DNA of 44,895 nt from JABWBR01 sp036741235 (GCA_036741235.1 DAINSQ010000015.1:1-44895), one strand, 5' to 3'. Positions 1 to 8,437 are shown, numbered from the stretch's first letter. Numbers and translations: made by a program. The notes: generated by a model from the sequence alone, not told the origin.

Positions 1-36
1 ACCTCCTTGCAGTCGGTACGGGACTCACTTCGTTCG

Positions 37-59
37 CATCAGCACATCAGCACATCAAC
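37..59. repeat. octamer tandem repeat downstream of the S41 protease gene
   Basis: Almost three copies of the 8-base unit CATCAGCA lie directly after the stop codon of the minus-strand protease gene. Read on that gene's strand the unit is TGATGTGC. The same unit in the same orientation relative to its gene follows the last gene of the window, more than 44 kb away. The array may extend beyond the window edge. Confidence 0.75.
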
Positions 60-1721
60 TTATTTTTTTACCTCTGCCAGCGGATTGGGTTTGCGCAGGA
101 GTGCCAGCGCTTTTTTGATCATCTCGTCATCGGCATTCCAAACGGTATAAAAGCCGTCTTCACCGAAGAGGTGCTTGGCCATACGCGCCTTGATCAGGCG
201 TTTGATCTCTGTTTTGCAAATCTCATTTTGGCGGGCATTGAGTTTTACGCCCTGACTTTTGGCGTAAGCCAGAAAATCATTCCAAATTGCTTCAGTGGGA
301 GCATAAGAGCGTTTAAACTTGTCGAGATTATACGATTTGAAACTGCTTTTTTGCTTTTCCATCAACCGGAACACGAATTGCGGGATATGCTGCCGCAATT
401 CGGCGTAATAGTCGTTGGTCAGGATGGAATCCATAGGCACAAAGACATCGGGCGTGATACCGCCGCCGCCGTATACCACGTGGCCTTTAGCCGTATAAAA
501 GCGGGTCGTATCGGCGAGTTTTGACAGGTCGCCTTTGTATAATTCACCGGAGGCATAGCGGTCTACTACCTCCTCGTCGTAATTGTTGTTGTTGCGGTAG
601 GGTTTCTGGATAGAGCGCCCTGAAGGCGTATAATAGCGGGCCACGGTAAGCCGCAGCGCCGACCCGTCGCGAAGCATATACTGCTCCTGTACCAATCCCT
701 TGCCGAATGAACGCCTGCCGATAATAATGCCGCGGTCCTGGTCCTGAATGGCGCCGGCGAGGATTTCGCTTGCCGAAGCCGAGCCCTCGTCAATCAACAC
801 GGCGATATCGTCAACATCAAAAAATGGGCGACCGGTGGTTTCGTAGTCGGCCCGGTTCACCGCGCGGCCTTCCGTATACACCAGCAGTTTCTCTTTGTCG
901 CGGAAAAACTGGCTCAGGATATTGGTTGCCTGCTGCAGGTAACCGCCGGGGTTGTGGCGCAGGTCGATCACCAGGTCTTTCATGCCTTTTTTGGTCACCA
1001 ATTCCTCAAAAGCTTTCATGAATTCTTCATACGTCGTAGCGCTGAAGCGATTGAGTTTGATATACCCTGTTTTATCGTCGAGCATCATACTGATATCCAC
1101 GCTGTGCATGGGTATCTTATCGCGGGTGATATTGAAAAAGCGCAATTGTGGTTCGTTACTCCGGCGTATGCCGACCTTTACGCGGGAGCCTTTTTCGCCG
1201 CGCAGCATATCTACTATGTCGCGAGACGCCATATTTTGACCGGCCACCACCGAATCGCCGATCATCACAATCTTATCGCCGGCGATCAATCCGGCGGCTT
1301 CCGAGGGGCCGTCGGCCAGGGGAGCTACCACGACAACCGTGTCTTCGAGGATGATAAATTCCACGCCGATGCCTACGAAATTGCCGTCGAGGTGTTCATT
1401 AACCTCCTCCACTTCCTCCGCGGGGATGTAGCTGGAGTGCGGGTCCAGGTTTTTTAACACATTATCGATGGCCTCCTGGATCAACTTTTCGCGGTCTACC
1501 TCATCCACGTATTTGGCTTCGATATAACGCAGGAGTTCCTCGATTTTTCCCTGCCCGATCGACTCGGCCGGGTCGCCTTCCGACTGTTCAATGGCCAAGG
1601 CGGGCGCGGTGGACTGCATCTTCATGCCGATGAGCATACCGGTGACCAATACCACCGAGAACAACAGTGGAAACCATATGTAAAACCTCGAAGGTCCGGC
1701 TTGTTGGTTGTTTGAAAACAT
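60..1721 (-). CDS. S41 family C-terminal processing peptidase (CtpA/Prc type)
   Basis: This is a 553-residue periplasmic serine protease of the tail-specific/CtpA family, which cleaves proteins from an exposed C-terminus. An N-terminal membrane anchor spans about residues 13-34. A PDZ domain (about 115-205) contains the segment GPSEAAGLIAGDKIVMIGD. The peptidase core follows: RHNPGGYLQQ around 255-264, then GSASASE with the presumed nucleophile Ser316, and SFGKGLVQ with general base Lys341 and Gln345. The Ser-Lys spacing of 25 matches Prc and CtpB, so the enzyme should be active. The length is normal for Bacteroidota members. It is monocistronic, transcribed away from the neighbouring Lrp-type regulator, and followed at once by an octamer repeat. 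The ATG is preceded by a good -7 box (TAGATTTG). The substrate is unknown. Confidence 0.95.
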   Translation of the reverse strand: MFSNNQQAGPSRFYIWFPLLFSVVLVTGMLIGMKMQSTAPALAIEQSEGDPAESIGQGKIEELLRYIEAKYVDEVDREKLIQEAIDNVLKNLDPHSSYIPAEEVEEVNEHLDGNFVGIGVEFIILEDTVVVVAPLADGPSEAAGLIAGDKIVMIGDSVVAGQNMASRDIVDMLRGEKGSRVKVGIRRSNEPQLRFFNITRDKIPMHSVDISMMLDDKTGYIKLNRFSATTYEEFMKAFEELVTKKGMKDLVIDLRHNPGGYLQQATNILSQFFRDKEKLLVYTEGRAVNRADYETTGRPFFDVDDIAVLIDEGSASASEILAGAIQDQDRGIIIGRRSFGKGLVQEQYMLRDGSALRLTVARYYTPSGRSIQKPYRNNNNYDEEVVDRYASGELYKGDLSKLADTTRFYTAKGHVVYGGGGITPDVFVPMDSILTNDYYAELRQHIPQFVFRLMEKQKSSFKSYNLDKFKRSYAPTEAIWNDFLAYAKSQGVKLNARQNEICKTEIKRLIKARMAKHLFGEDGFYTVWNADDEMIKKALALLRKPNPLAEVKK

Positions 1722-1748
1722 GTTTGTTTGGTAAATTCCTATTAACTA

Positions 1749-1756
1749 CAAATCTA
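1749..1756 (-). promoter_or_regulatory. candidate -7 promoter box of the S41 protease gene
   Basis: On the minus strand the sequence reads TAGATTTG, an exact match to the Bacteroidota -7 consensus TAnnTTTG, about 28 bases upstream of the start codon. At the expected -33 position there is only a T-run (TTTT), so the match is partial. The rest of the 226-base divergent region up to the Lrp gene is AT-rich, and I see no other clear element in it. Confidence 0.4.
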
Positions 1757-1947
1757 CACCAATTTATGTTGGATAAAAAACCGGTTTTTTTGCCTTTGCC
1801 GCCCTGTTGCGGCTAATTCCAAGCATTTTTATTATTATTGCATACAAAATGGCATATTTCTCAAATTACAATAACAGCGAGGGGCTATTGATTTAAAATA
1901 GTAAAAAAACGTTCCCTTCTGTTAAAAATGTTAAACGCAGGCTGGTT

Positions 1948-2433
1948 ATGAGCAAAGCGAAGGAGATTGACAAGCTCGACAGGCAAATCTTATCTATGTT
2001 GATGCAAAACGCCAAAAAGGCGTATACAGAGATCGCCCAACAGCTATTCGTTTCGGGCGGCACCATACACGTGCGCATGAAAAAGCTGGAGGATGCCGGT
2101 ATTGTAAAAGGTTATAGCCTGGACGTGGATCACGGCAAACTGGGTTATGATATCTGCGCTTTTCTGGGCATTTACCTCGACAAAAGCTCCTTGTACGACG
2201 ATGTTTCGAGCGAATTGCAGAAGATTCCAGAAATCGTAGCCGCACACTATACTACGGGTTTGTACAATATTTTCGCCAAGATCATCTGCCGCGATACCGA
2301 CCACCTGCGTGAGGTCCTTCACGATAAAATTCAAAAGATTGCAGGTATTCAACGCACCGAAACGTTTATCTCCCTGGAAGAAAGTATCAACAGACCGCTG
2401 TTTATCGAGGAGACGGAGGAAGAGGGGGAGTAG
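1948..2433 (+). CDS. Lrp/AsnC family transcriptional regulator
   Basis: This 161-residue protein has the two-part Lrp/AsnC build. Residues about 5-55 form an N-terminal winged helix-turn-helix that begins IDKLDRQILSMLMQNAKKAY and includes the recognition-helix region SGGTIHVRMKKLEDAGIVKG. Residues about 70-145 form the RAM/AsnC ligand-binding and oligomerisation domain (HYTTGLYNIFAKIICRDTD). Proteins of this family sense amino acids or related metabolites and act locally or globally; the effector cannot be read from the sequence. The tail is acidic (EETEEEGE). It is transcribed divergently from the protease gene and convergently with a methyltransferase gene that ends 20 bases downstream. No adjacent amino-acid gene suggests a target. 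Confidence 0.93.
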   Translation: MSKAKEIDKLDRQILSMLMQNAKKAYTEIAQQLFVSGGTIHVRMKKLEDAGIVKGYSLDVDHGKLGYDICAFLGIYLDKSSLYDDVSSELQKIPEIVAAHYTTGLYNIFAKIICRDTDHLREVLHDKIQKIAGIQRTETFISLEESINRPLFIEETEEEGE

Positions 2434-2453
2434 GGGAGACTGCAAACATGCGC

Positions 2454-3092
2454 TTAGCGATTTTTGACTACAAACAACACATAATCAAACACGCGGCCTT
2501 TTTTTAGCAGCCGGCTGGAGCGTATATCCAGGCTTTTTTCGGCCAGCATTGCGGCATAGTCGGCCTTATCGTGCTGGTGGGGATGCAGCAGGTCGGCCTG
2601 GAACAGGCGAAAGATATACTTGAGCATGGCGTAGCGGTGCACATCAACGCTGAGAACCAGGATGCCGCCGGGCGCCAGCGCGGCGCAAAGGCGGTCTAGC
2701 GCTTCTGATAGCTTATCGACGTGATTGATGGCGTTGAGGCAAAAAACATAATCGTATTTTTGTGCGGTATCCAGTGTTTCGAGTGGTTGGGACAGGAAGC
2801 GCACATGTGGAAAGCGGGCGGGTTTAAAAAAATCGAAATACTGCCGGTATTGATCCAACAGCGGGTCGAGCGCATCTACCCGGCAATCGTCGAGGGCAAT
2901 AAAAATGCCGGCCGGGCCGCAACCGGCGTCGAGTACGCTGCTGCCCGCGGGAGGGTGGATGCCGGCGTCGGCCAATACGCGCTGCCAATAAGCCCGTTTG
3001 CGCGCGAGATAATCGCCGTGACCGGTTTTGCCCAGGTAAGCCCGCCACCAGCGCAATTCTCCCCATTGAGCCAATCGCCAACGCAAGTTCAT
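2454..3092 (-). CDS. class I SAM-dependent methyltransferase
   Basis: This 212-residue protein has a Rossmann-type methyltransferase core. Motif I, VLDAGCGPAG, is at residues 53-62 and forms the SAM-binding glycine loop. The acidic residue after strand 2 is in RVDALDP (about 71-77). Motif IV is the segment YDYVFCLNAINHVD. A post-motif strand LAPGGILVLSVDVH follows. The N-terminus is rich in Trp and Arg (LRWRLAQWGELRWWRAYLGK), a feature I have no explanation for. The substrate is not predictable; small-molecule or quinone/lipid methylation is as likely as anything else. It stands alone, convergent with the Lrp gene and divergent from the DUF2027-Smr gene. Confidence 0.88.
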   Translation of the reverse strand: MNLRWRLAQWGELRWWRAYLGKTGHGDYLARKRAYWQRVLADAGIHPPAGSSVLDAGCGPAGIFIALDDCRVDALDPLLDQYRQYFDFFKPARFPHVRFLSQPLETLDTAQKYDYVFCLNAINHVDKLSEALDRLCAALAPGGILVLSVDVHRYAMLKYIFRLFQADLLHPHQHDKADYAAMLAEKSLDIRSSRLLKKGRVFDYVLFVVKNR

Positions 3093-3116
3093 GCCGCTAT
3101 TAAACTTTGATTAGTG

Positions 3117-3124
3117 TATCTTTG
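3117..3124 (+). promoter_or_regulatory. candidate -7 promoter box of the DUF2027-Smr gene
   Basis: TATCTTTG is an exact match to TAnnTTTG and lies 28 bases before the start codon at 3153. I see no TTTG at the usual -33 distance, so the call rests on the -7 box and its position alone. Confidence 0.35.
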
Positions 3125-3152
3125 TTGTTGACGCAAAATTAATCGTTTTATC

Positions 3153-4193
3153 ATGCTGTTTGCCATTGGTACCAGGGTTCGATTTATTCACTCCAACGAC
3201 GAAGGGGTAGTGACCGGTTTGCTAGGCGACGGCATGGTCAACGTTTTGCTCGACGATAATTTTGAAATACCCGCTTTTCTCGACGACCTCGTGCGCGCCG
3301 ATGAAGAACGCCCTACCGTAAAAGCCCGCATTGTGCCGGGTAAGCAAGACAAGCCGGCTCCCGCACCCGAGCGCCCCCAGGCCGAAAGTCAGTACACCAT
3401 CATCAAAGGCGCCGGCATACAAGTAGCTTTCGACCCGGTGATCAGAAACGACGCCAATGCCGAAAAATACCTTATTTATTTAATTAACGATACCAATTAC
3501 GACGTACTGTTTACCTACGGCCTGTCGCTCGAAGGCCAACTCAAAAACCAGCACAACGGCAAGCTCAACGGTATGTCGACCTACTTGCTGGGTGAACTGC
3601 GCTTCGACGACCTCAACGATACCCCCGAAGTAGACCTGCAATGCTGGCGCATCCTTACCGACGGCACCGGCCCGCGATTGCACAAAAACCTGAAAATAAA
3701 GCCCAAGCAATTTTTCAAACGCCTCGTTACCGCTCCGCTGCTCAATAAACCGGTACACCTGTTTCGCGTCATTGAGAATCTAAAAGAAGGCGCTACGCGC
3801 CAGATGGAAGGAGAAGACCTGCGCTCCTACACCAAGCGCAAGGCTAAACCCGTATACAACGACCATGAGGAGACGCTCGACCGGCACGAGGTGAAAGAAC
3901 TGGCCGAGTTCATCCCCGAGCTAGACTTGCATATCGAGCAACTGGTAGAAAACCCGCACAAGCTGAGCAATGCCGAAATACTGCATATCCAGCTCCGTCA
4001 TTTCGACGCCTATATCGACAAAGCCCTGCGCCTGGGCATCAAGCGCGTTTTTGTAATCCACGGCATTGGCAAGGGCCGCCTGCGCGACGCCATCGCCACC
4101 CGCCTGCTGCGCCTCCCCGAAGTAGATACCTTTAAAAACGAATACCACCCCCGCTACGGCTATGGGGCTACGGAGGTGATCTTTTTGGGCTGA
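3153..4193 (+). CDS. DUF2027 and Smr domain protein
   Basis: This 346-residue protein is typical of Bacteroidota. The N-terminal segment (about 1-60) is a small beta domain (GTRVRFIHSNDEGVVTGLLG) followed by a charged, proline-rich linker. The middle (about 85-220) is the DUF2027 region. The C-terminus is a complete Smr domain, with the LDLH motif at 257-260 and the HGIGKGRLR motif starting at His303. Smr domains, known from MutS2 and stand-alone Smr proteins, bind branched nucleic acids or stalled ribosomes and some are nucleases. Which activity applies here is unknown, because no MutS ATPase is present. The gene is not in an obvious operon; a repeat hairpin separates it from the next gene on the same strand. 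Confidence 0.9.
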   Translation: MLFAIGTRVRFIHSNDEGVVTGLLGDGMVNVLLDDNFEIPAFLDDLVRADEERPTVKARIVPGKQDKPAPAPERPQAESQYTIIKGAGIQVAFDPVIRNDANAEKYLIYLINDTNYDVLFTYGLSLEGQLKNQHNGKLNGMSTYLLGELRFDDLNDTPEVDLQCWRILTDGTGPRLHKNLKIKPKQFFKRLVTAPLLNKPVHLFRVIENLKEGATRQMEGEDLRSYTKRKAKPVYNDHEETLDRHEVKELAEFIPELDLHIEQLVENPHKLSNAEILHIQLRHFDAYIDKALRLGIKRVFVIHGIGKGRLRDAIATRLLRLPEVDTFKNEYHPRYGYGATEVIFLG

Positions 4194-4231
4194 GGTGTTT
4201 CTTTTTGGGGTTGCCGCGTTGTACTTAAATA

Positions 4232-4299
4232 GGACTGTTGGACTATTGGACTTTGGGACTATTAGACATTATCCAACAGCCCAACAGTCCAACAGTCCC
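4232..4299. repeat. inverted octamer array (GGACTATT / CCAACAGT)
   Basis: Four octamers, GGACTGTT, GGACTATT, GGACTTTG and GGACTATT, run on the plus strand. After a short turn, reverse-complement octamers (TCCAACAG, CCCAACAG, TCCAACAG) follow. The two halves pair into an imperfect long hairpin. It begins 38 bases after the stop of the Smr gene and ends 14 bases before the next start codon, so it could be a terminator or a processing/stability element between two genes on the same strand. Confidence 0.85.
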
Positions 4300-4313
4300 A
4301 AACCCAATCGCCC

Positions 4314-5387
4314 ATGCGTATCCAGATTATCATTGCTGCGCTGCTGCTCACAACAGCCGCCCAAAGCCAATCCCTCCGCGATTCCCTGATATTCATCAAA
4401 TCGGGGGAGGTTTATTTCGATTTCGGCAAAGCCGATATCCGCCCCGAGGCCGATTCGGTGCTGCACTTGTTTGCCGCCGAAGCCCTCAAATCGGCCAACA
4501 GCCGCTTGTATATCACGGCGCATACCGACGCCATCGGCAGCAACGAGAGCAACCGGCTACTGTCGCAGCGCCGCGGACAAGCCGTAAAAGACAGCCTCCT
4601 GGCCCGCGGCGTGCCCGCCGAACGGCTGGAAATCAAAGAATTCGGCGAAGAACGCCCCCAGGCTACCAATGATACAGACAAAGGCCGGCAGTTGAACCGG
4701 CGGGCGACCATCGACTTGTATCGCAAACTTCGGCTGACGACTTTCGAGGGTAATATAGTGGATTCGATCAGCGGCAAAGGCATCGCCGCCGATGTGCTGA
4801 TTAATACCGGGCTGTGGCGCGACTCCGTGCGCACCGATAGCAGCGGCTACTTCCGGGCGCCGCTGCCGCTGGGCGCCACTGTAACCGTTGACGTTTTCGC
4901 CCCCGGCTATTTTTTCGATACCCGGCAATTCAAGGCCGATAACCCCAAAATGAAACCGCTGACCATCCCCCTCGACGATATCCAGCCCGGAGATATGGTG
5001 GATATCAAAAACTTCTATTTTGTGGGCAACCAGGCCATCCTGCTCGAAAGGTCAAAACCCGAACTGCCCAAACTGCTCAAGTTTATGCAGCTCAATCCCG
5101 GTATGAAAGTGGAGATCGCCGGCCACGTCAATCACCCCAACCTGCCGCCGGTGACGGTCGACTCCTGGGAGTACGGCCTGTCAGTACGCCGCGCCAAACT
5201 GGTATACGATTATCTGATCGACAATAAAGTCGAGGCCGCCCGGCTCAGCTATAAGGGCTACGGCAATTGGCAGATGCGCTACCCCAAGGCCAGGTCGAAC
5301 AGGGACCAGGAGCTCAACCGCCGGGTGGAGATCCGGGTGCTGGAGACCGGGGAGAAGCTGGGTAAAATCGGGAAGGACGGATATTGA
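4314..5387 (+). CDS. envelope protein with two OmpA-like domains
   Basis: This 357-residue exported protein starts with a signal peptide (MRIQIIIAALLLTTAAQSQS). Its first OmpA-like domain (about 30-140) shows the peptidoglycan-binding landmarks: DFGKADIRPEAD, then TAHTDAIGSNESN with its Asp, then QLNRRATI with the Arg. A small beta-sandwich or carboxypeptidase-regulatory-like domain (about 143-220) follows, containing VDSISGKGIAADVLI and DSSGYFRAPLPLGA. A second OmpA-like domain (about 230-350) keeps the fold signature and NRRVEIRV, but the usual GHTD is GHVN, so its ligand-binding Asp is missing. OmpA-like domains anchor outer-membrane or periplasmic proteins to the cell wall. Two copies with one degenerate suggest an adaptor with only one active wall-binding site. 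There is no lipobox and no obvious barrel. Confidence 0.88.
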   Translation: MRIQIIIAALLLTTAAQSQSLRDSLIFIKSGEVYFDFGKADIRPEADSVLHLFAAEALKSANSRLYITAHTDAIGSNESNRLLSQRRGQAVKDSLLARGVPAERLEIKEFGEERPQATNDTDKGRQLNRRATIDLYRKLRLTTFEGNIVDSISGKGIAADVLINTGLWRDSVRTDSSGYFRAPLPLGATVTVDVFAPGYFFDTRQFKADNPKMKPLTIPLDDIQPGDMVDIKNFYFVGNQAILLERSKPELPKLLKFMQLNPGMKVEIAGHVNHPNLPPVTVDSWEYGLSVRRAKLVYDYLIDNKVEAARLSYKGYGNWQMRYPKARSNRDQELNRRVEIRVLETGEKLGKIGKDGY

Positions 5388-5441
5388 GGGGAGGGTGGGA
5401 GTGTGAGAGGGTGGGAGTGTGGGAGTGTGGGACATCCCACT
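5388..5441. repeat. octamer array (GAGTGTGG/GAGGGTGG), cut by the assembly gap
   Basis: Directly after the stop codon of the double-OmpA gene come about five 8-base units of the type GAGGGTGG or GAGTGTGG. They are followed by GTGGGACATCCCAC, in which the sequence turns to its reverse complement just before the Ns begin. The missing bases are therefore probably the returning arm of an inverted array. The same unit family recurs at 19975-20022 and 34053-34131. Confidence 0.85.
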
Positions 5442-5524
5442 NNNNNNNNNNNNNNNNNNNNNNNNNNNNNNNNNNNNNNNNNNNNNNNNNNNNNNNNNNN
5501 NNNNNNNNNNNNNNNNNNNNNNNN
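5442..5524. other. assembly gap (83 Ns)
   Basis: An unresolved run of 83 Ns lies between two convergent genes. It hides the very end of the hpd gene and the second arm of the repeat hairpin. The true length may differ from 83. Confidence 0.99.
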
Positions 5525-6647
5525 ACAAAGTGCCGCGCAGGGCCTGTTCGCGTTCGATAGATTCGAAGAGGGCTTTAAAATTGCCTTTGCCGAACGAGCG
5601 GGCGCCTACGCGCTGAATAATCTCATAAAACACCGTGGGGCGATCCTGCACCGGTTTGGTGAAAATCTGGAGCAGATAGCCCTCCTCGTCGCGGTCGATG
5701 AGGATGTTGAGGCGTTGGAGCTCCTGGAGGTCTTCCTTGATCGCTCCGACTCGCTCCGTTACGGTTTCGTAATAGGTATCGGGCACGTAGAGGAAATCCA
5801 CGCCGTGTTTGCGCAGGTAATTCACCGTATAGATGATATCGTCGGTAGCCACGGCGATATGTTGCACGCCGGCGCTGCGGTAGAAATCGAGGTACTCTTC
5901 GATCTGCGATTTCTTGCGCCCCTGGGCCGGTTCGTTGATCGGAAACTTAATATAGCCATTGCCGTTGGAGACCACCTTGCTCATCAGGGCGGTGTATTCG
6001 GTAGAGATGTCCTTGTCGTCAAAAGTCACCAGCAGTTTAAAGCCCATCACATCCTGGTAAAACTGCACCCATTTGTTCATATCGCCGAGGTCAACGTTGC
6101 CGACGCAGTGGTCAACGTATTTGAGTCCGGCCGATACGATCTCCATTTCGCTTTTTTTGGCCACAAAACCGGGCATAAAAGGGCCGTTGTAGGCGTGGCG
6201 TTCAACGAAAGTATGGATGGTTTCGCCGTATGTTTTGATGGCAGCCGTTTTGATCCAGCCGTGTTGGTCTTCGAGTTTTTGGACCGGGAAGGCCGATTCT
6301 GCGCCGCGTTCGAGGGCGGTATGGTAGGCTTCTTCGGCATCGTCAACCCAGAGGGCCAGCACTTTTACGCCGTCGCCATGTTTGTGCACGTGGTAGGCCA
6401 CTTCGTGATCGGGGCCCAGGGCGGAAGTGAGCACCAGCCTGATCTTGTCTTGCTGCAAAACATAAGAGGCACGGTCGCGCACGCCGGTTTCGGGGCCGCG
6501 GTACGCTACCAATTCGAAGCCAAAGGCCGTTTGATAGTAGTGCGCCGCCTGCTTGGCGTTGCCTACGTAAAATTCGATGTGGTCGGTACCTTTGATGGGG
6601 AAGGTATCCTGTTCGACCGTTGTTTGTTGATCGGTTAAGGTATGCAT
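5525..6647 (-). CDS. hpd: 4-hydroxyphenylpyruvate dioxygenase (stop codon in assembly gap)
   Basis: This enzyme converts 4-hydroxyphenylpyruvate to homogentisate, the second step of tyrosine breakdown, using non-haem Fe(II) and O2. 374 residues are visible. There are two vicinal-oxygen-chelate halves: N-terminal (about 20-150, starting TDHIEFYVGN) and catalytic (about 175-350). The three Fe ligands are recognisable: His180 in YVDHCVGNV, His263 in GVQHIAVATDD and Glu342 in FYEIIQR. The C-terminal helix segment FGKGNFKALFESIEREQ is present and the protein normally ends within a few residues of RGTL, so probably only the stop codon is lost in the Ns. It lies downstream of hmgA and marR on the same strand, but a 128-base repeat hairpin separates it from hmgA. 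Confidence 0.97.
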
Positions 6648-6651
6648 TTTA

Positions 6652-6779
6652 TTGAGGGTTTATGAAGGTTTATGAAGGTTTATGAAGGGTTATGAGGGGT
6701 TATGAGGGGTTATGAGGGGTTATGGAGGGTATAGACTTTCATCAACCCTCATCAACTTTCATAACCCCTCATCAACCTT
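6652..6779. repeat. inverted decamer array between hmgA and hpd
   Basis: The plus strand shows seven 10-base units that drift from TTTATGAAGG to GTTATGAGGG (about 6659-6730). A short turn follows, and then four reverse-complement decamers (CTTTCATCAA, CCCTCATCAA and similar, 6737-6779). The array fills the whole spacer between the hmgA stop and the hpd start. The same decamer family recurs at 18371-18470. A hairpin this long inside a two-gene pathway unit would be expected to reduce read-through into hpd or to protect the hmgA message. Confidence 0.88.
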
Positions 6780-7934
6780 TTACGCTATCCAGCTCTTATA
6801 ATACTCCTGGTCTTCCACGTTCATAGCGTAGTCTGTCAGTTGCAAGGGGCGGAAAGTATCTATCATCACGGCCAGTTCCTGGGTATCCTTGGCGCCGATA
6901 CTTTTTTCGATCGTACCGGGGTGTGGGCCGTGGGGGATACCGCCGGGGTGCAGGGTAATTTGCCCGCGCTCCACATTTTTCCGTCTCTATATTTTCCCAT
7001 CTACTTAATACTCCCCCTGGTCTCTTTCTTTTTTGCGGTGGTTGTTGGGGGCGGGGATAGCCAGGGGGTGGTAGTCGTACAAACGCGGCACAAACGAGCA
7101 GATCACAAAATTGTGGCCGTCGAAAGTCTGGTGAACAGGCGGCGGCTGATGGACGCGGCCGGTGATGGGTTCAAACTGGTGGATCGAAAAAGCATAGGGG
7201 TACGTGTAGCCGTCCCAGCCCACTACATCAAACGGATGGTTGAGATAGTAGTAGGGGTACATCATGTCCTGTTTTTTAATATAAAACAGAAACTGTCCTT
7301 GTTCGTCGTGGGTTTCCAGGTCGGTGGGTTTGCGGATATCGCGTTCGCAAAACGGGGCATGTTCGAGCAGTTGTCCGAATTGGTTGCGATAGCGCTTGGG
7401 CGTGGTGATGGGGCCGTGCGACTCCACGATCAGCAGGCGGTTGTCGGGCGTGTCGAAGTGCAACTGGTAGGTAGTGCCGCGGGGAATCACCACATAGTCG
7501 CCGTATTCGAAGCGCAGCTTGCCGTACATGCTTTGCATATAGCCGGTACCTTCGTGTATGAAAATCACTTCATCGGCGTCGGCATTTTTGAAAAAATAGT
7601 CGGTCATGCTCTTACGCGGCGCTGCCAGGATGATCTTGCAGTCGTTGTTGACCAACACGGGTTTGCGGCTTTTGAGGTAGTCGTCTTCGGGCGTCAGCCG
7701 GAATCCTTTCAGGCTGCGGGGTTTGAGTTGTTTGTCAAACACCACATTGGGCGCAACGCTGTAGGGGTCGCCCACCTGAACGATCTGCGTGGGCGGGTTG
7801 CAATGGTACAATATGGAGTAGGTATCGCTAAACCCTTCGGTAGAAAAAAGCTCTTCCTGGTAGAGACTGCCGTCGGGTTTGCGAAACTGAATATGCCGCT
7901 TGTGCGGAATTTGGCCTAGGCTGTGGTAGTGCAT
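6780..7934 (-). pseudogene. hmgA: homogentisate 1,2-dioxygenase interrupted by two in-frame stop codons
   Basis: Homogentisate dioxygenase opens the aromatic ring of homogentisate to maleylacetoacetate. Read through, the gene is 384 codons, normal for the short bacterial form. Codons 1-309 are intact, with the cupin core VIFIHEGTGYMQSMYGKL and VVGWDGYTYPYAF. The tail from codon 321 (ERGQITLHPGGIPHGPHPG) also has the family's sequence. Between His299 and codon 317, 18 codons look foreign and contain TAA at 7005-7007 and TAG at 6987-6989. The frame is the same on both sides and the block length equals that of the family. The family's conserved acidic segment after His299 (in my recollection SNIDSDE) is lost and reads RKKERDQ, so the presumed Fe-binding Glu is absent; His299 and His335 remain. 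This is either a real pseudogene or a consensus error. A gene caller would report 7005-7934 and 6780-6974 separately. Confidence 0.85.
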
Positions 7935-7957
7935 AATAGCAATGCGATTTTTATCGG

Positions 7958-8416
7958 TTATTCGTTAATATTCTCAAAAACAGCATCAAGGATATTGACC
8001 AACTCGCCGAGTTTATCCCGGGAGATGCCCTGCCAGGCTTTTTTTCTGGCGGCGTTGACAATGGGGGTTACTTCTTCAATTTTGGCGCGGCCCTGGTCGG
8101 TAAGCGATACCCGAAACTTGCGGCGGTCGTCGTCGTCGGTTTCACGCACGGTAAGTCCTTTTTTGCACAATAAGTCGAGAATACGCGTTACCGTGGGCGC
8201 GTCTTTGAAGCTGGCCCTGGCAATATCGAGCTGGCTCAGCCCTTCGTGTCGTTTGAGTAAATGCAGAATAACCCATTGATCTACAGTAATATCGGCCGCT
8301 GCGTTGTTGAGTTGTTCCTGAAAAAATTGCTTCATGCGCTTGGCGGTGCGCTCCAGTACAAAACCCGGTATTTCAATCTGCGCTTCCGGTTTGATGGATT
8401 CAGTATAGGGTACCAT
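7958..8416 (-). CDS. MarR family transcriptional regulator
   Basis: This is a 152-residue winged-helix regulator of the MarR type. A dimerisation helix comes first (about 10-35), then the DNA-binding core (about 45-110) with ITVDQWVILHLLKRHEGLSQ, the recognition-helix stretch DAPTVTRILDLLCKKGL and the basic wing RETDDDDRRKFRVSLT. The start was chosen at the ATG at 8416, because the longer alternative would begin with TTG inside a very good promoter at 8438-8468. It lies 23 bases upstream of hmgA on the same strand, so it is probably co-transcribed. MarR proteins beside hmgA/hpd usually respond to a pathway intermediate such as homogentisate; that is inference here. Confidence 0.92.
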   Translation of the reverse strand: MVPYTESIKPEAQIEIPGFVLERTAKRMKQFFQEQLNNAAADITVDQWVILHLLKRHEGLSQLDIARASFKDAPTVTRILDLLCKKGLTVRETDDDDRRKFRVSLTDQGRAKIEEVTPIVNAARKKAWQGISRDKLGELVNILDAVFENINE

Positions 8417-8437
8417 GGGGTAGATGGATTGTTTGTG

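Noticed and set aside
6975..7040. The foreign block in hmgA as a diversity-generating retroelement target
   Set aside because: There is no reverse transcriptase, no template repeat and no C-type lectin fold, and stop codons are present. Adenine richness alone is not enough.
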